A stretch of DNA of 64,000 nucleotides from Acanthopleura granulata (Eukaryota > Mollusca > Polyplacophora > Chitonida > Chitonidae). Location of the stretch: the NCBI GenBank assembly GCA_016165875.1, contig JABBOT010000005.1:5786081-5850080 (forward strand). Reading direction: 5' to 3'. The position numbers and the translations under genes are program-made. Positions 1 through 13,100 of this stretch are shown piece by piece. The notes under the pieces were generated by a model, which saw only the letters and a program-made list of their open reading frames with translations, was not told the origin of the DNA and searched no databases. Position 1 is the first letter of the stretch; the number at the start of each line of letters is the position of its first letter.

Positions 1-480
1 AATGCACATCATAAGCGATTTACCAAAACCTTGCCGAGATACGTATCGCGTTCAAAGATAGCATGAAATTCAAAAGATCACACCAGCCTAAATAAAAGAC
101 CATATCGACTGAAGTGTTTAGGCGAGCTAATCTAGGCGTAGTTAACGCATCGGCAGGTGCGCGTACTGCAACCAGCTAACGTCCACTTGGAGTATTTTGT
201 AACATGATATGGTATACATATCATAACATTCACAGGTCAGCTATTGTTAGTACATTTGTGTCGCCAAGCCTTCGCAGAGCGAACTAGATTGACATAAGAT
301 GGACAGATAAGTTGACGGAATGCGATATGTAACCTTACATTAGCGACACCCACAGTATTCGTACACAGACACGCAAACTTTTTAAGCGGAGATTTCTCAA
401 CCTGTTCAGAGCTGTCGCCGAACACACCATTGTTTTACGCTCAGATAACAAAAGGGTCTAAAGAACATAGTCCTGCTTAC
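1..480. other. Left flank, probable intron of the 481-845 gene
   Basis: If the donor at 480/479 is real, this stretch is intron on the minus strand. A 62-codon minus-strand open frame at 237-425 has no recognisable domain and no convincing acceptor at a normal intron distance, so I do not call it an exon. Confidence 0.3.
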
Positions 481-845
481 CTTTGTTGGTGATCCCGGGT
501 AGCTTGTGTTGAAGCCTCACAACCAGCATCAGTTAACCTGTCAAGACAGATTTCCGATCGTGTCACATTCTCTTCTCCCCCATTTTGGAGAAAATCGCTC
601 TCTGTTTTTGGAGCCTCTTCGAGCTTTCTTTTTGGTGTCCTAGAGTTTCGCCTGTCCCCTTTGTCATTGCGAGGACTTCGGTGACGCTTTCTCTGCTGCC
701 TCATACTGAACTCCGAGCTCTCATCTGAGATTTTGTCTGGCTGGCAAAAACGCTGCTCCCTTCCTACTGGCGATATTGTAATTTCACATTGCTCCTCATA
801 ATTTAATTCCATATTCTGAAAAATCCTACTCAATCCAAACGCCAT
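481..845 (-). CDS. Probable first coding exon of an unrecognised basic protein (partial)
   Basis: I do not recognise the family. The exon encodes about 121 residues plus two bases of a split codon. The start is well supported: the ATG at 845 has A at -3 and G at +4, and an in-frame TGA lies four codons upstream. The exon closes on a good donor, AAAG/GTAAGC, at 481/480. The product is hydrophilic with no membrane segment or signal peptide. It has an acidic stretch near residues 38-48, then a Lys/Arg/Ser-rich stretch at about 50-76 (RKRHRSP, TPKRKLEE) that resembles a nuclear localisation signal, and a more acidic end. A nuclear role is inference only. The following exons must lie to the left; 1-480 shows no convincing one, so the gene probably leaves the window. 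A chance open frame with a chance donor remains possible. Confidence 0.45.
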
Positions 846-1845
846 GATAATGAATCATAGTGAAGGTTTTTATGCCAACCGAACAACAACTCCGTTGACA
901 CTGGCGTTAATCCATGAGAAAATGAGAAGAATTTTTCGAAAAAATTTTTGAACGGCAATTTCATAGAGATTGTATCCCGCAAGAATAAGAAAAACATATT
1001 TCTGTTGATATCAGCGAATTGATGCTCGTGCTGATCAATGAAAACCAGAATGCGGCTACCTCACTCGGGCACATTGCCGCCGGGTATTTCCAGTGTGGTA
1101 ATTCCATTGCTCGGAGAAAAAGCGATTGTCGTACTGGCTTAATGCTTGCCTAGCCTCATGGACCTGACTGTGTGTTCAAAACGGCTGATCTACATTTATC
1201 CTCAGCCACGTCATGTGAGCCAACCATCATTTAGTTTAGTTGTATCGGGTTGCCTCTGCCGCCTTGAGTCCGATTTGGCCAGTCGTAAGAGTGGGTCGTA
1301 TAAAATAACCCCGAATAATCGCAGCAGAATTTGAAGACAGGCGATTATTCACACCGTCCAGCATGTCCGTGCGCTCTGCACTGTGCTATCACTACGCTGT
1401 AGCTGAATCTTAAACACATTCGGCGAAGGATTTTTTTATTTGTTATTTGTTGTGACTTAGTCATTAACTGTGTGTGTTGCTCATTTCTCCGAGACAAGCG
1501 AGTTCATTTTGGTGGTGGTCATCCACATAGAGTCTTTTCTTCCTCGCAATCGCTTCCTCTGGGAATGAAAATGCTCTTTAACGATGCTGTAAAGAAAAAC
1601 GAAAGTGTCATTGTTAGAGGCCGTCGTGCACTATTTTATTTCTTTGATTGTTGTTTATAACACCTTATTAAAGTGATTTCACTTGCATGCCGCCTGAGTG
1701 TTATGGGAGTGGGAAGAACAACACCTGACCTGGTGGATGACAAACCACTTTACCTCTAAGCGTAGCCGAGCTAGACGAGTTGGGATCCTAACGCGTTACC
1801 TCATTTAGTAAGACTTTTGTTCTAAACTAAGAGAGCTTGACTGGT
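846..1845. other. Intergenic; possible promoter side of the 481-845 gene
   Basis: No coding region is recognised. The part next to 845 would hold the 5' UTR and promoter of the minus-strand gene. I see no clear TATA box. Short open frames at 1146-1334 and 1472-1660 have no family signature. Confidence 0.3.
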
Positions 1846-1865
1846 TTAGCCTGCCTAGGCTTCCG

Positions 1866-2812
1866 TCACACACGACGGAATGGTAGGTGTACGTGTATAT
1901 ACTGCTTAGCCAGAGAGGCTTCCACCATACACGAATTCGTGGTGCATGTTGACCGCTCAACCAGAGGCCTCCATCACAGACGAGGGCATGGCGTGTGCAT
2001 GTGGCTTAGCCAAAGCGGCTTACATCACACACGAAGGCATGGTACGAATAGATCGCTCAACTGGAGGCCTCCATCACAGACGAGGGTATGGTGCGTGCAC
2101 ACCGCTCAACCAGAGAGGCCTCCATCACTCATGAACGCATGGTACGTGTATGGCGCTTGGCCAGCGAGGCTCACATCACACACGAAGGCATTATGCGTGT
2201 AGACAGCTCAACCAGAGAGGCTTCAATCACACACGAAGGTAGGGCGCGTGAATACCGCTTAGTCAGTGAGGCTTCCATTACACATGAAGACATGGTGCGT
2301 GCATAACGTTAAGCCAGTGAGGTTTCCATCTCACACGAGGGCATGGTGCGTGCATAACGTTAAGCCAGTGAGGCTTCCACCTTACACGAGGGCATGGTGC
2401 GTGCATAACGTTAAACCAGTGAGGCTTCCACCTCACACGAGGGCATGGTGCGTGCATAACGTTAAGCCAGTGAGGTTTCCATCTCACACGAGGGCATGGT
2501 GCGTGCATAACGTTAAACCAGTGAGGCTTCCACCTCACACGAGGGCATGGTGCGTGCATAACGTTAAGCCAGTGAGGCTTCCACCTTACACGAGGGCATG
2601 GCGCGTGCATAACGTTAAGCCAGTGAGACTTTCATCACACGCGAGGGCATGGTGCGTGCATGACGTTAAACCAGTGAGGCTTCCATCACACACGAAGGCA
2701 TGATGCGTGTATACCGCTGAGTCAGCAAGGCTGAAATCTCACACGAACATGGTTTGTGCATACTGCTATCGCAGCGAGGCTTCCATCACATATGAAGGCA
2801 TGGTGTGTGATC
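1866..2812. repeat. 51-bp minisatellite, about 19 copies
   Basis: A landmark close to GGCATGGTGCGTGC recurs every 51 bp, for example at 1985, 2036, 2085 and then regularly from 2289 to 2697, 19 times in all. The units at 2281-2690 are nearly identical and contain GCATAACGTTAAGCC. Units towards both ends are increasingly diverged. Because 51 is 17 codons, the array stays open on both strands: plus 2266-2703 gives a 17-residue repeat and minus 2278-2610 gives another. With dual-strand openness, no start context and no neighbouring exon, I read it as noncoding tandem DNA rather than a gene. Confidence 0.9.
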
Positions 2813-5600
2813 TTCACAATACAGTGTGTGGTTACCTTCAAACGCAGGAGGATCAACGCAACAAAATACATTTCGCTCTTACAGATACTTATGTTGCAGA
2901 CATAAGTATATTCTTTTCTTTCTTAAAGACATTCGTGGGTTGCTTGAACTCCGGTATCGGGTTAAATCAGTGTGGAATCTTAGACGCACGCAAAGGCATG
3001 TCTCTTCACATTCAAACGCAGTCATGAAAAATGTTTTTTCTAAAGGCACCTAAAATACTTGTTGACAGACTGACATGTAGGGAATGTTTGTACAACATGA
3101 TCTAAGGCCATGTGTCCAAACCAAACCACATATTCATAACAAATATACCTATTTATTTTAAAACAAAACATCGGACACACATATATTGTTACGAAAACGG
3201 GTAATACGTGAAGTGTGGGAGTAACGGGTGTTTTCTTTTCTGATTAGAGTTTTTAAAAAAAGCCCGGTTTTACAGCTGTCCTTCCTGGCTTATGCATTTG
3301 TGTAAAGAGAGCATTTGTGGTCTTGATCCGTCATTTATGCCTTCGAATAAATCCCGTGTACTCAATAACCAAATCTACTCATCTGGCGTATACGCGAATA
3401 TCTATCTATATGTACATGTATTGGCTCATATTGTCCCATCCTAACGTTTGTAGGTATATATGTCTATACATTACAACTGCTAATCAGACACGACTTGTTC
3501 TGAGAGTATACCACGGCACAAGACGAGGGGAGAAATTAGATCAACTTGAAGCAAATGCTAGCAAATTCAATTTGCCTTGAATAAAAAAAAATCAACAGAA
3601 AGAGTTCAGTGTTTTGAAATCGGACTCTCCTGCTGAGCAGATATCTTGAATTTGTTTACCTCGTTATGCGCGGATGTCTAGTACTAAGTATATTGACAAA
3701 CACACATCTTCTCTGAGCCCATTTCCACATAACTGGACGTGAAGTAGAGAAATAAGTCAAGCAACGTGTGTATATATCCCCACACCACTTCACTGACGTA
3801 TCCCTCATCTAATCTGCAGAAATCCATTCATTTGCTCTCTGAAAATTGGAGATATCTGATGATATTAGGGGTACCGTGTTACCGCCTCTGTGGGGTGGGG
3901 TGTCGGCCTCATGCTGGGGGCCTACGCCCGGACGGATAAATAAACCACCACTCTGGAGTCAGCCATACATTAGTCTCAAGAACTTGATGGAACAAACGTT
4001 CATCCATCGGGAAACAGATTAATTATATTTGTAAGCCTTTGTATAAAGCTCGTGCCACTGGAATGGCGATAATAAACAGTCTTTCTTAAAGACGATTAGG
4101 TTTTACCGGCTCTTTGTTGGGGCGAAGAAACGTTAGAAGGTGTTACAAGCTCCAGTTAAACACAACGACTTCGTTCATCTCTTTGGATAGGAACGATTAT
4201 GACCCATTCATCACCATGTGACGGGTGTATAAGCACCGCTAGTTAATACCGAGCTGGCCTTTTAACAAGAAGAGACAATAAGATCAGAGACGGACGCATA
4301 GCTTTAACTCGTCTAGCTGTCCGACATAATGCTCTTTACATCACTCTAGTTAAGATGATCTATTGTTCGTTTGGCCTTTGTTACACCTTAAAACTCGGGG
4401 CTAATCACGAGGACAGCTTAAGTCAAAGAAAGTGAATGAATATACCATAACATCAGATTGATATACCACTTACCACAAAGCTCGCTGGCTGGTCTTAAAT
4501 CAACTTTGGATGGGTTAAGCTCGTAAGAATAGACCACAGCTGTATCCAGTGGTTCGCATTCAGTCGCTTTGTATACCACCTATGCCATATATTTCCCGAT
4601 AAAAATCAAAGGTCAACTTTAATGGTTTCGGTCAACCGCGCATTGAGATTTACGGAGGCATGCACGCAATCTGGAAGAATCTCTTTTGTGTGGAGGTAAT
4701 TGGAAATCAGTGGTTGCTGGAACCCTGCTTTCTATGGGCTGGCTTAATTAAGAGGTCGAGAAGAGAAGCAGTGTTAATCTCCACACACATTATGAAACCC
4801 ACGGATCACGGGAGTGCCAGATCAAAAAGTAAAGTGTTCTTGTCGGTATTGTTTATATTATCTTATCACTGTTTGTAATCGTAAAGGCGATCAACTCGTG
4901 GGCCTGTGTTAGTGACCATGCTGCTTAAATAATACATGCTTTATGTACTTAAATGCCGCATCAGGAATCGCAATGTTAAATAAGCTTTACCATCCCTACA
5001 TTGGTAAAGCAATGGCAAACCAACTGTATATATCTTGGTGAAAACGAGACAGGACTTGTTCTTTCGCATTCATTACAGCATTCGGTAGCAAAGAAAAAGT
5101 TTTGTTTTCTCTGACCAGTATTCCACGTAACACAACGATTCGGTTAAATTACCGAATATTCTCTGAAAATCTGCGAACAGTTATACGTTTCAGAGCATCA
5201 GAGCAATAGTAACACGAAGTTCATCAAACTGGGTTGCCCAGGGGTTTCACCTAAGGACAGCCTAGTTAAAGGCCAAAGTTTCCGTAAACACAAACCATGC
5301 CATTGTTGCTTTCCTTTGTTGTATTCTTCCAGCATATCTGACTATACAGATTCTTCTTGGATAACAGACAGCACACTATACATTGTATTACAATGGGTAA
5401 TTCCGGAGCTACCCATAGCGCATTGAACGTCGATTTCCTCCCTGACGACGCTGCTGAGGACCACCTTGTACTGATGTTAAGTGCACTCAGCACTCCATTA
5501 CCAAGGGCGTTGTCCGCTGCACTGGACACGCTATACGCTCCAAGATTTGATAATTATATCGACTGCTCTACACTAGTTCTCTAATGAAATAGTTCAAGTA
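2813..5600. other. Intergenic, no recognised gene
   Basis: AT-rich DNA with short unrecognised frames at 3317-3580, 4660-4878, and overlapping frames on both strands at 5266-5584. A small G+C-rich patch at 3885-3945 could be the worn head of an interspersed repeat, but no A/B boxes are convincing. Confidence 0.4.
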
Positions 5601-5601
5601 C

Positions 5602-5982
5602 CTAACCTTTGATCAACGCCATGCCTAATTGTTCTCTAGTTTCCCTTGATTTGCGAAGCCGGTCTCTACATTGAAGCTGTTTGAAACACGACCCTCTGCG
5701 CCGCTTATGTTTGCGATAAACCTTGGGCAATCTTAACACGGGATAATTCGAGGCTCCATTAAAGTGAAAGTTTAATGGCAATGGAACCAATTCACACGTC
5801 ACTCGTAACCAAACCTGGATGTAGTCGAATGGTACATCGCAAACTGCAGGATCCTGGGCGGCAATGGCTGATCTCTGATAATGTTGTAGTAAGGGACCGG
5901 TAAAGAACCACACCTGTTGTGAGGATATACATGCTGACTTCAGGATATAGCACACTGAGCTGCATGCTAGAACAACCTCCAC
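5602..5982 (-). pseudogene. Unassigned 126-codon frame, possibly a retroelement remnant
   Basis: This is one of the longest open frames outside the tandem repeats. Its C-terminal half contains a very basic run (KVYRKHKRRRG, about residues 87-97). Such runs are common just ahead of the endonuclease domain in non-LTR retrotransposon frames of invertebrates, but no endonuclease or reverse transcriptase motif follows. Chance openness is a serious alternative. I assign no function. Confidence 0.2.
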
Positions 5983-5999
5983 ACTAAGCCAGGGAGCAC

Positions 6000-7060
6000 G
6001 ACTGTTCTTATACTACACCACAAGTGTTGTGTGCTAAATTGTACATTAATAAACTTCTACATGTCGTTTCGTATGAAATATGGAATGAATGTAGGCATGT
6101 TGTTCCGCACATTCAACATATTCGTACTTTGGGCCAAGAAAAAAAAAAAAAAAAACAAGAAAAAGTATTTTTTTTTTGTCTGTACAGGCATATTGCCGCT
6201 GTCAGATTTGCATATATTTTATGCTAAGTGGTTGGTAAATACACCACAAGTTGTTAAATGAGGCCTATTAGCAAGTGACTTATCACATTGTTCTGACATA
6301 ATGTCAACCCTTAATAAGTGATAAAAGCAGAACGGTTAAAACCTGTTGAAAGGATATGACATGCGAGTTTTGATTCTGAGGGCGCATTTTGGTCGATGGT
6401 TGGTATTCATGTACGAATTAATACTGGCCTTCGTTTTGTAAAAAAAAAAAAACAACATACCGTACTGGTCTGATTGCAAATGAATAGAAGTTTATAAAAG
6501 TAACAACGTTCTTCTGTGAAATAGACGAAATCCTAATGTCACTATTAAATGGGTTAACAAGCCCGTCCTATTAAAGGGAAAGAAAGAGATAAGTGAACTG
6601 TTGCTGGAGTAATCACCCAGATCACTACTGTTAGAAGACCTTAGACGTATCTACATACTCACATAAGCAGCTTGTACAGTCCACCAGCCTAAGGAAAAAG
6701 TGTCATTCCTGTAAATAGCAAGAGTTTCATCCATTATGTAATGTTCACAATCTTATATAGCAATTGTCGGTGCATACATGTATATGTGCACACGTGTCAA
6801 TGACAGATCCCGGAACCGGGACAATCTCAACCATGGAAGTGACCCGGATAGTGCTCAACACGTGGCAAAGCGGAAGCGGTTTTTGTTTACATTAACTTGT
6901 AAGTCGAATAATACTAAATATAAATTAGATAACACAGGTACAGAGTTCGAATTTTCACTTCATGTAACCCTATTACTTCTGATCTCTGCAGAAGACACTG
7001 TCGTTGATTCATTAATGAACACCAACACCGATAAACTATGAAGACAAATCTGAAAAATGA
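6000..7060. other. Intergenic with poly(A) tracts
   Basis: Holds A-rich runs at about 6139-6157 and 6440-6452 that could be tails of old retroposed copies. The frame at 6778-7041 is not recognised. Confidence 0.35.
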
Positions 7061-7146
7061 ATTATTTATTTATTTGATTGGTGTTTTACGCCGTACTCAA
7101 GAATATTCCACTTATACAACGGAGGCCAGCATCATGGTGAGAGGAA
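7061..7146 (-). mobile_element. Truncated SINE 3' end
   Basis: The plus strand reads (TTTA)n, then GGTGTTTTACGCCGTACTCA, then a stretch ending CAGCATCATGGTG. This is the complement of the 3' third of the full copy at 20495-20780. The tRNA-like head is missing, the usual result of incomplete reverse transcription. Confidence 0.8.
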
Positions 7147-10100
7147 ATTATTTACATGCTATGTGTAGTTGACATAGTTTTTCGTATGTTGATGAATATT
7201 ATCTGAATTTTGGTAAAAGTTTTATTCAGTGTGGCTTAACACGCAAATGAGCTAAAAGATTTCATTCACGCAGTTCATCTATCCTTAAAAGCCCAGTGCC
7301 AGTGATTTGTAAGCGGGCTCTCACAAGATAACTAACATAACAACACAATCGGATTAAGTCGCATATAAAAGATGTCAGTATAGAACATTATAATTTGTTT
7401 TGATAAATAATCACACGGAACAGGCACTCAAATTCGAAATGTGCGCATTTTAAGCATACCGAAAAAAGATGACGTTAAACATAGGGGTCTACGGTGCGAC
7501 GTGTTTCGATATTAAACCCTGATTTGCACGTAAAATATCCACTCAGCCGGGAATAATGTCGGGTACAGGACAGAAAAAGTGACAGGGAAAGAAAATAGTG
7601 TTTGTAGTTAAGCAATTAGATATGTTAATGAATAGATGTAGTCATAAAACGGCGTCGAAACGCATCTGGTGAAAACACTTGCTTACCGTAAATGCATGTA
7701 ATAAACCTGGTTTTATCAGCGCGGTGACATTTATTTCACCTTCAATGTATTATCTTGCCATGCATGGATGATGCAATGAAACCAAAGGATGACAGTTATT
7801 GGATTAGTACATCTTCATTAGTGCTGGGTATATGGTTACAGAATCAACGTGTGGTGGAACCCGCTAGGACTATTACGTGCTCGTTTGCATACTAATATGT
7901 CTGGATGCCCCCAGCAAGTTGGAAGCGATCCAAACCCTGCAAGAAAATCTTTTGAACAACCTTCATTAAAATCGGCTTGAATCAGGGCTTGGCAGATGTG
8001 CAATGCACTCACAAAGTTAAATGTTACGACGTTTTTCCAGCGCCTGGCTTTTCTGTTTACGCCCGGATGTGTTTTCAGAAAGCTGTGTTAATCGCTGGGA
8101 AATGCCATACTCAGCCACGTCTGGAGTCTACGATAAACGCTTATCATGTAAAACGAGAGAAATTCTGGGAGTAATTACGGTGGATTATATGAAAATATAA
8201 TCATGTATTTAGCACTACAGACGTAGACATATTGAGGAGGAGTGGTACTACGTCATGTGTCTGTCCACATTGCACGGATTTCTATACAGAATTATATACA
8301 CCAAAACTATAAGAGTGCCAGTTTATTTAAACTCAAATTCTGTTACTGCTTTAACAGTAACTTTCTTTTTATGTTTTCAAAAGTAAGCGGTTTTGATGTC
8401 ACAAATGTAAGTTACAAATGTATGTTACAAGAGAGAGATGGCTGAGTCGTCCTGGACTCTGGCCGCCATTGTGTGGGAATCGGTACCCCCATTGGACAGC
8501 TCTCTATAGGCTACACATGCTCATTGTCTTTGTGATATCTTTCATACATTGTTTGCATCTCAATGTTTTGAGATTAGTGTTTTGAAATTTTCGGACTCAT
8601 AACATTCTTAGCTTTTTTCCGTTTTAGAACAGATTGAAAAATGTCTCTGTGTCAGTAGGCAAACGTTCATGGAAAAGCGAGAGTCATTAGCGATTAATCA
8701 GAGGCACATTAAACTATGGACAGCGCAAAAACGTTTTCTGAGCAACGAAAATGTCTTAACAGATGTGTCTTCAACTTCGAGTTTTTAAAGCTTTTTATTC
8801 ATTTGTCTGGGAGGTAACTTCAACCTTTCACCGATGAAGGGTAATAGTCAAACAAGACGGGAAGACGTTATCTATTTAAGTCAACTCCTGTTTTACAAGA
8901 CGAAGAAGAAGAAGACGTATAGTGTTATTGAAAGCGGATCTGAGAAATTACTCAATCAGAGGGAGTCGTACGGAGCATGGCAAATTGCCAGCACTCGTCT
9001 TGAAACCACAAAGGTAGACTGGGCATATGAGTTATGCGAAGAATATCATCAAACTCTGAGCGCATTCACTCCACGTAGCAGTCAGGATGTCCGCTTAATA
9101 TAGCGCACTGTGTCCGGGTTCAATTCCCAACCAGCGAAATTTTTCTGTTACTAGAATATAAAATGATAGCTTACCTCCTACACTTGAAAAATACGCGTCT
9201 CAGTTTGAAAGAATATGTGATGCTGTGGGGTTTCGTATTTCTGATTTTACATTTCTTAACAGCTAAATATGTATAAACTCTTCTCTGCAAAACTTACACC
9301 CTAATACTCAACTACTACTGGAATTGCAATTAATGTCTACATTAAGCATACATACAATAAATATCTACATACACTACAGAACTTACCGCACAAATAAAAA
9401 GTTTTCTCCTGAAGATTAAATACCAATGTTTTTTAAGTTGGAGTGGGGACTAAAAGACGATAGCAAAGGTCCCACACTTGTACCCTATATATTCAGGTAA
9501 CAGTAGGTAAGTTTGACTTGGGTGCTTCCTTTGGGCTCATCGGTAGTATCACAGTTAATGGCCAAATAATCACCGGGTGTCGATGGAGTCCTTTAGGTGT
9601 TCACCTTTTTGACCCTCCTCTATACAACACAACAAAGATATCAGAAGCCAACTACCAATCAGCCACCCAGGCTCTCTGATCCAGTACATGTGTCAACATC
9701 TTCTGATATAGGCGAAGGTAACACGAACATGGGAAACTTAACACACCGCATATACTGGGGCAATCTGATGACAGTCACAATGACATGCAGCTGCCAGTTC
9801 TTTTGTGGCCTCGGCAAGACTGTATCTACCTGTAGAAATCCGATTGACCCATCACTCCCACTCAAGCCGTGTTCTGGCCACTCCCTATACTTTAGACCCC
9901 AGGGGAGCAGTGTTCTGGTCACACTGTCTTGTCTACTGTATAGATGACACTAATGAAGAAAGTAAGACACTTTTCATATTGACGGCAACAGAGCCCCTTG
10001 TGAGCACTAAGATTTCTTGCTTTCGATGAAAAAGACACATCAATGAAACCAGAAATGTTTTGCAAGTCCCAAATGTGATCTTCACTTGTTTAACCTCCTC

Positions 10101-13100
10101 CTTGATATACGGGAACCCAAATCATTCAATGTCAGCGGCCATGACAGGAATTGTTAGGATTATAGGTTTATCTTTTTTTCCTGAACAAAAACCTTCCGCG
10201 ATAACTCAGACGTGCAATTAATATTGTCGTAAAGCAAAGATAACAAATACTTTTTTTGCCATTTAAGACTGTTCAAGTTTAAACCTACAAATTCCTCAAC
10301 ATCTGTTTTGGAAAAAACATTAGTAGTCTCGTAAATACAAAAACATAGTATACACCCATGGTAATGAATCGCCGATATAACGACCGCATGTATGCGTGAT
10401 GGTGTGAACGATGTCGGCTTCGCTCAGTCATATATGACTCTGTAAATGATGACGGCTGTGTGAACTAGGAGGGCTTTGGTAGGACACATCCCCTCATTCC
10501 CCTGCTCTGTACTAGGTGGCTGCTCACAGACACGTCCGCATATAATATATAGCACCAACGATAAGGCAAAAATTGCCCTTGACGTAAATGGCGAATTAAT
10601 TTGGCTTGCTGTAGCGATCATCGCAGAAGTGAAGGCTTGCTGCTACAATGTAGGTAATGTGGCACCTAGTGCGAGAAGACAGATCGCTCTTCTAGCTAAG
10701 TGATTTGAACTCTCTACACACCCGGTATTGTCTTCACTTCTCACACATTCGGCGTTACAACGCCAACCGGCTTGTAAGCTGTGAACTAATTCAACACATA
10801 TTTCTCGGCTGTCTTTGCTTTTTCACTTATTCGCTACAAGGTTGAACTACCGCTGGCAGCTGCCTTAATGCGTGAAGCATGCGGGTTATTCACAGTCCAA
10901 AGGGCATGACACTTGCTCCCCTAGTATACGCACTGGATAATACGTATGTGGCTGCCGAACTCTCCCGCCTTCTCTCTAATGCGTAAGATGGTCGTTGATA
11001 GCTTTCTGGTTGATTCTACACAATCACGTCGTAAATTCAATAATTTATTGCAATGTTTATCGTGGCATAAAACTGCCAACAGCTAAGCTTGCTCTCTAAT
11101 AACACATCAGTTCTCATCACTGATTGAATCTTGTCAGGTAACGTAACCCGTATGACTTGACCATAGGGAAGAACCAAAAGGCTTGGGCCAGATGTGCCGT
11201 GTGAGCGAGAGAAAATGTGAACCCTGATGTTGCTGCAAAAGACAGTCATGAAACGAGTTTGAGGCATTTTCTGAGTGAAATTGAAACTTTAATTCTTCAT
11301 ATTCCCGCCATGGACTACAAATGTTGACCGGGATTATGGGTAGGCATCTGGAATCAGCAAGAACTTGGTCGGATATCAGGATATTTCGGGATAATGGGTT
11401 GACCGTTTTCCAGTGTGACCAGTGGGCATTGCGACAACCCTCCATTTCTGTAACTCCGATCGAAGGACAATACGGGCAAATCAACTGCCGGGTGAAGGGA
11501 TATGGATATCAGCCATATATAACTGAATGAAAACACACGCTGGCTGAGCTAGGCGTTGAATGAGCCGTACGTTAGTCATCCATTACATGTACATTTTGTG
11601 TGACTAATGAATATCCAATCAGGACGCTGTAAATATGTCGGCGTTGGGACAATCCAGCCACGGGTGGTAACACGGCTTAGATATGACTGCAAAACCGTAA
11701 CTGACCTAATCGGACACACAAATACGTGCTCAAATAAGCGAAGAACAAGAAACACTGACAACCTCGCTGACTAGATCCATTTTCTTTTCAAAATACAACG
11801 TGACTTTTGTCGTAAACTTGTGGAGTTATGCCTTAGAGATCGTTATGTCCTACACAGGTTACTAGAAAAGAGGAAGCACATGTATGGTGATCGTGCCCTC
11901 AAGCAATGAACAAAACATGACTTGAACTGTGGCCAGTTTGTTTTATGGGTTTTAAACAGATGTATGTACTCCGAGAGGAAAGTTCTTCTGGTTTGAAGAA
12001 ACGCTCCATTTGAAGACTTTGAAGTCTTGATTCTTCTGGTTGAATAAAATTACATTTGTGAAAGCAAAATATGTTTCCTACAATCACTGGACTGCCTTTT
12101 TGTTAAAGATGTCCGCTTAATGGCCTCATTCCTCATCAAGAACAAGGGCAAGAATTGGCTAATGTGTTTTGAAACATAACATCCTGGAGCACAGAGTAAA
12201 GATGCGAAGGTTACACAGTTCTCATTTGAAGGAGAAAAGTACAACTTGACCTCTTAGTGAACTCAGCGGTAGATTATTCACTCAGAGCTATATGGGAAAG
12301 CCAGCGACGAGAAATGACTACTATGTATTCAACAAGATTATATCATTCCAGAGTGACAATAGGGAAATCTGCCGAAAACTACGGTCACGCAACCATGCAA
12401 CAGCCAGTATGCGTCTTGGTTTAATGACAGTTCGTGATCTGTTGATCGGTTGCTAGTCGAATGTGTTCTTCCTGGCTTGGCGTTTTGCCGCATTATCTGT
12501 AGAAATATAACGCAATCAAACCGCCTCAGTTGGGTCGCGAATCTCTTAGGTAAAAGGCACTTCCGGCTATAACTTCATTAAGACCCGTTGCCGGCTTCCG
12601 GTCGCAGGGTTTTCACACGCATTAAAAGAAAAGAAAACAAAAAATGTAACCAAAGTCTTTCTTTCAGAAGAGAGGCTCAAACAAACCTGAAATAGCACAG
12701 GCATTTCTTTATGACGTGCTTGGTAACTCTATAAATCGTCTTTTAATCTGGAATTCTTACGGTGCCATGAGATACGGATTTTTAGAGAAACTGAAAACAC
12801 GATGACGCATTATCCGTACACTATGCTCATCAGTGATAGACGCGAGTCACTCCTTTGTCGTGCGAAGTACGGTTTCCCTTATTATTACATACGAAAGCCA
12901 GGCATTGTGGCCTCCTGGTTGATTTAACACTACTTCTATATGGCAAAACTTTGAGCTAGGAACGGGTGACGCTACAGCGGAAAATACCTTCTTCGGTGGT
13001 AGGAATATCCCACCATTGATTGGTTAAAATTAAGAGTATGGCGGTTGGTTCGATTTTCTCTACTCCGTGGACGTGTTTGCTTACTCTGAGCTGGGATATC

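Noticed and set aside
237..425. Second exon of the left-edge gene
   Set aside because: The only AG before it would leave an intron of about 70 bases with a poor acceptor, out of keeping with the long introns here.
2278..2610. Minus-strand 110-codon frame with a 17-residue repeat
   Set aside because: It is the complement of the 51-bp minisatellite, and the plus strand is equally open. No start context, splice site or family signature was found.
9100..9160. Possible tRNA gene (B-box-like string)
   Set aside because: No A box at the right distance and no acceptor-stem or cloverleaf pairing. More likely SINE debris or chance.
9597..9947. 116-codon plus-strand frame
   Set aside because: An 87-codon antisense frame overlaps it, with no domain and no splice context. 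It is within the range expected by chance for this much sequence.
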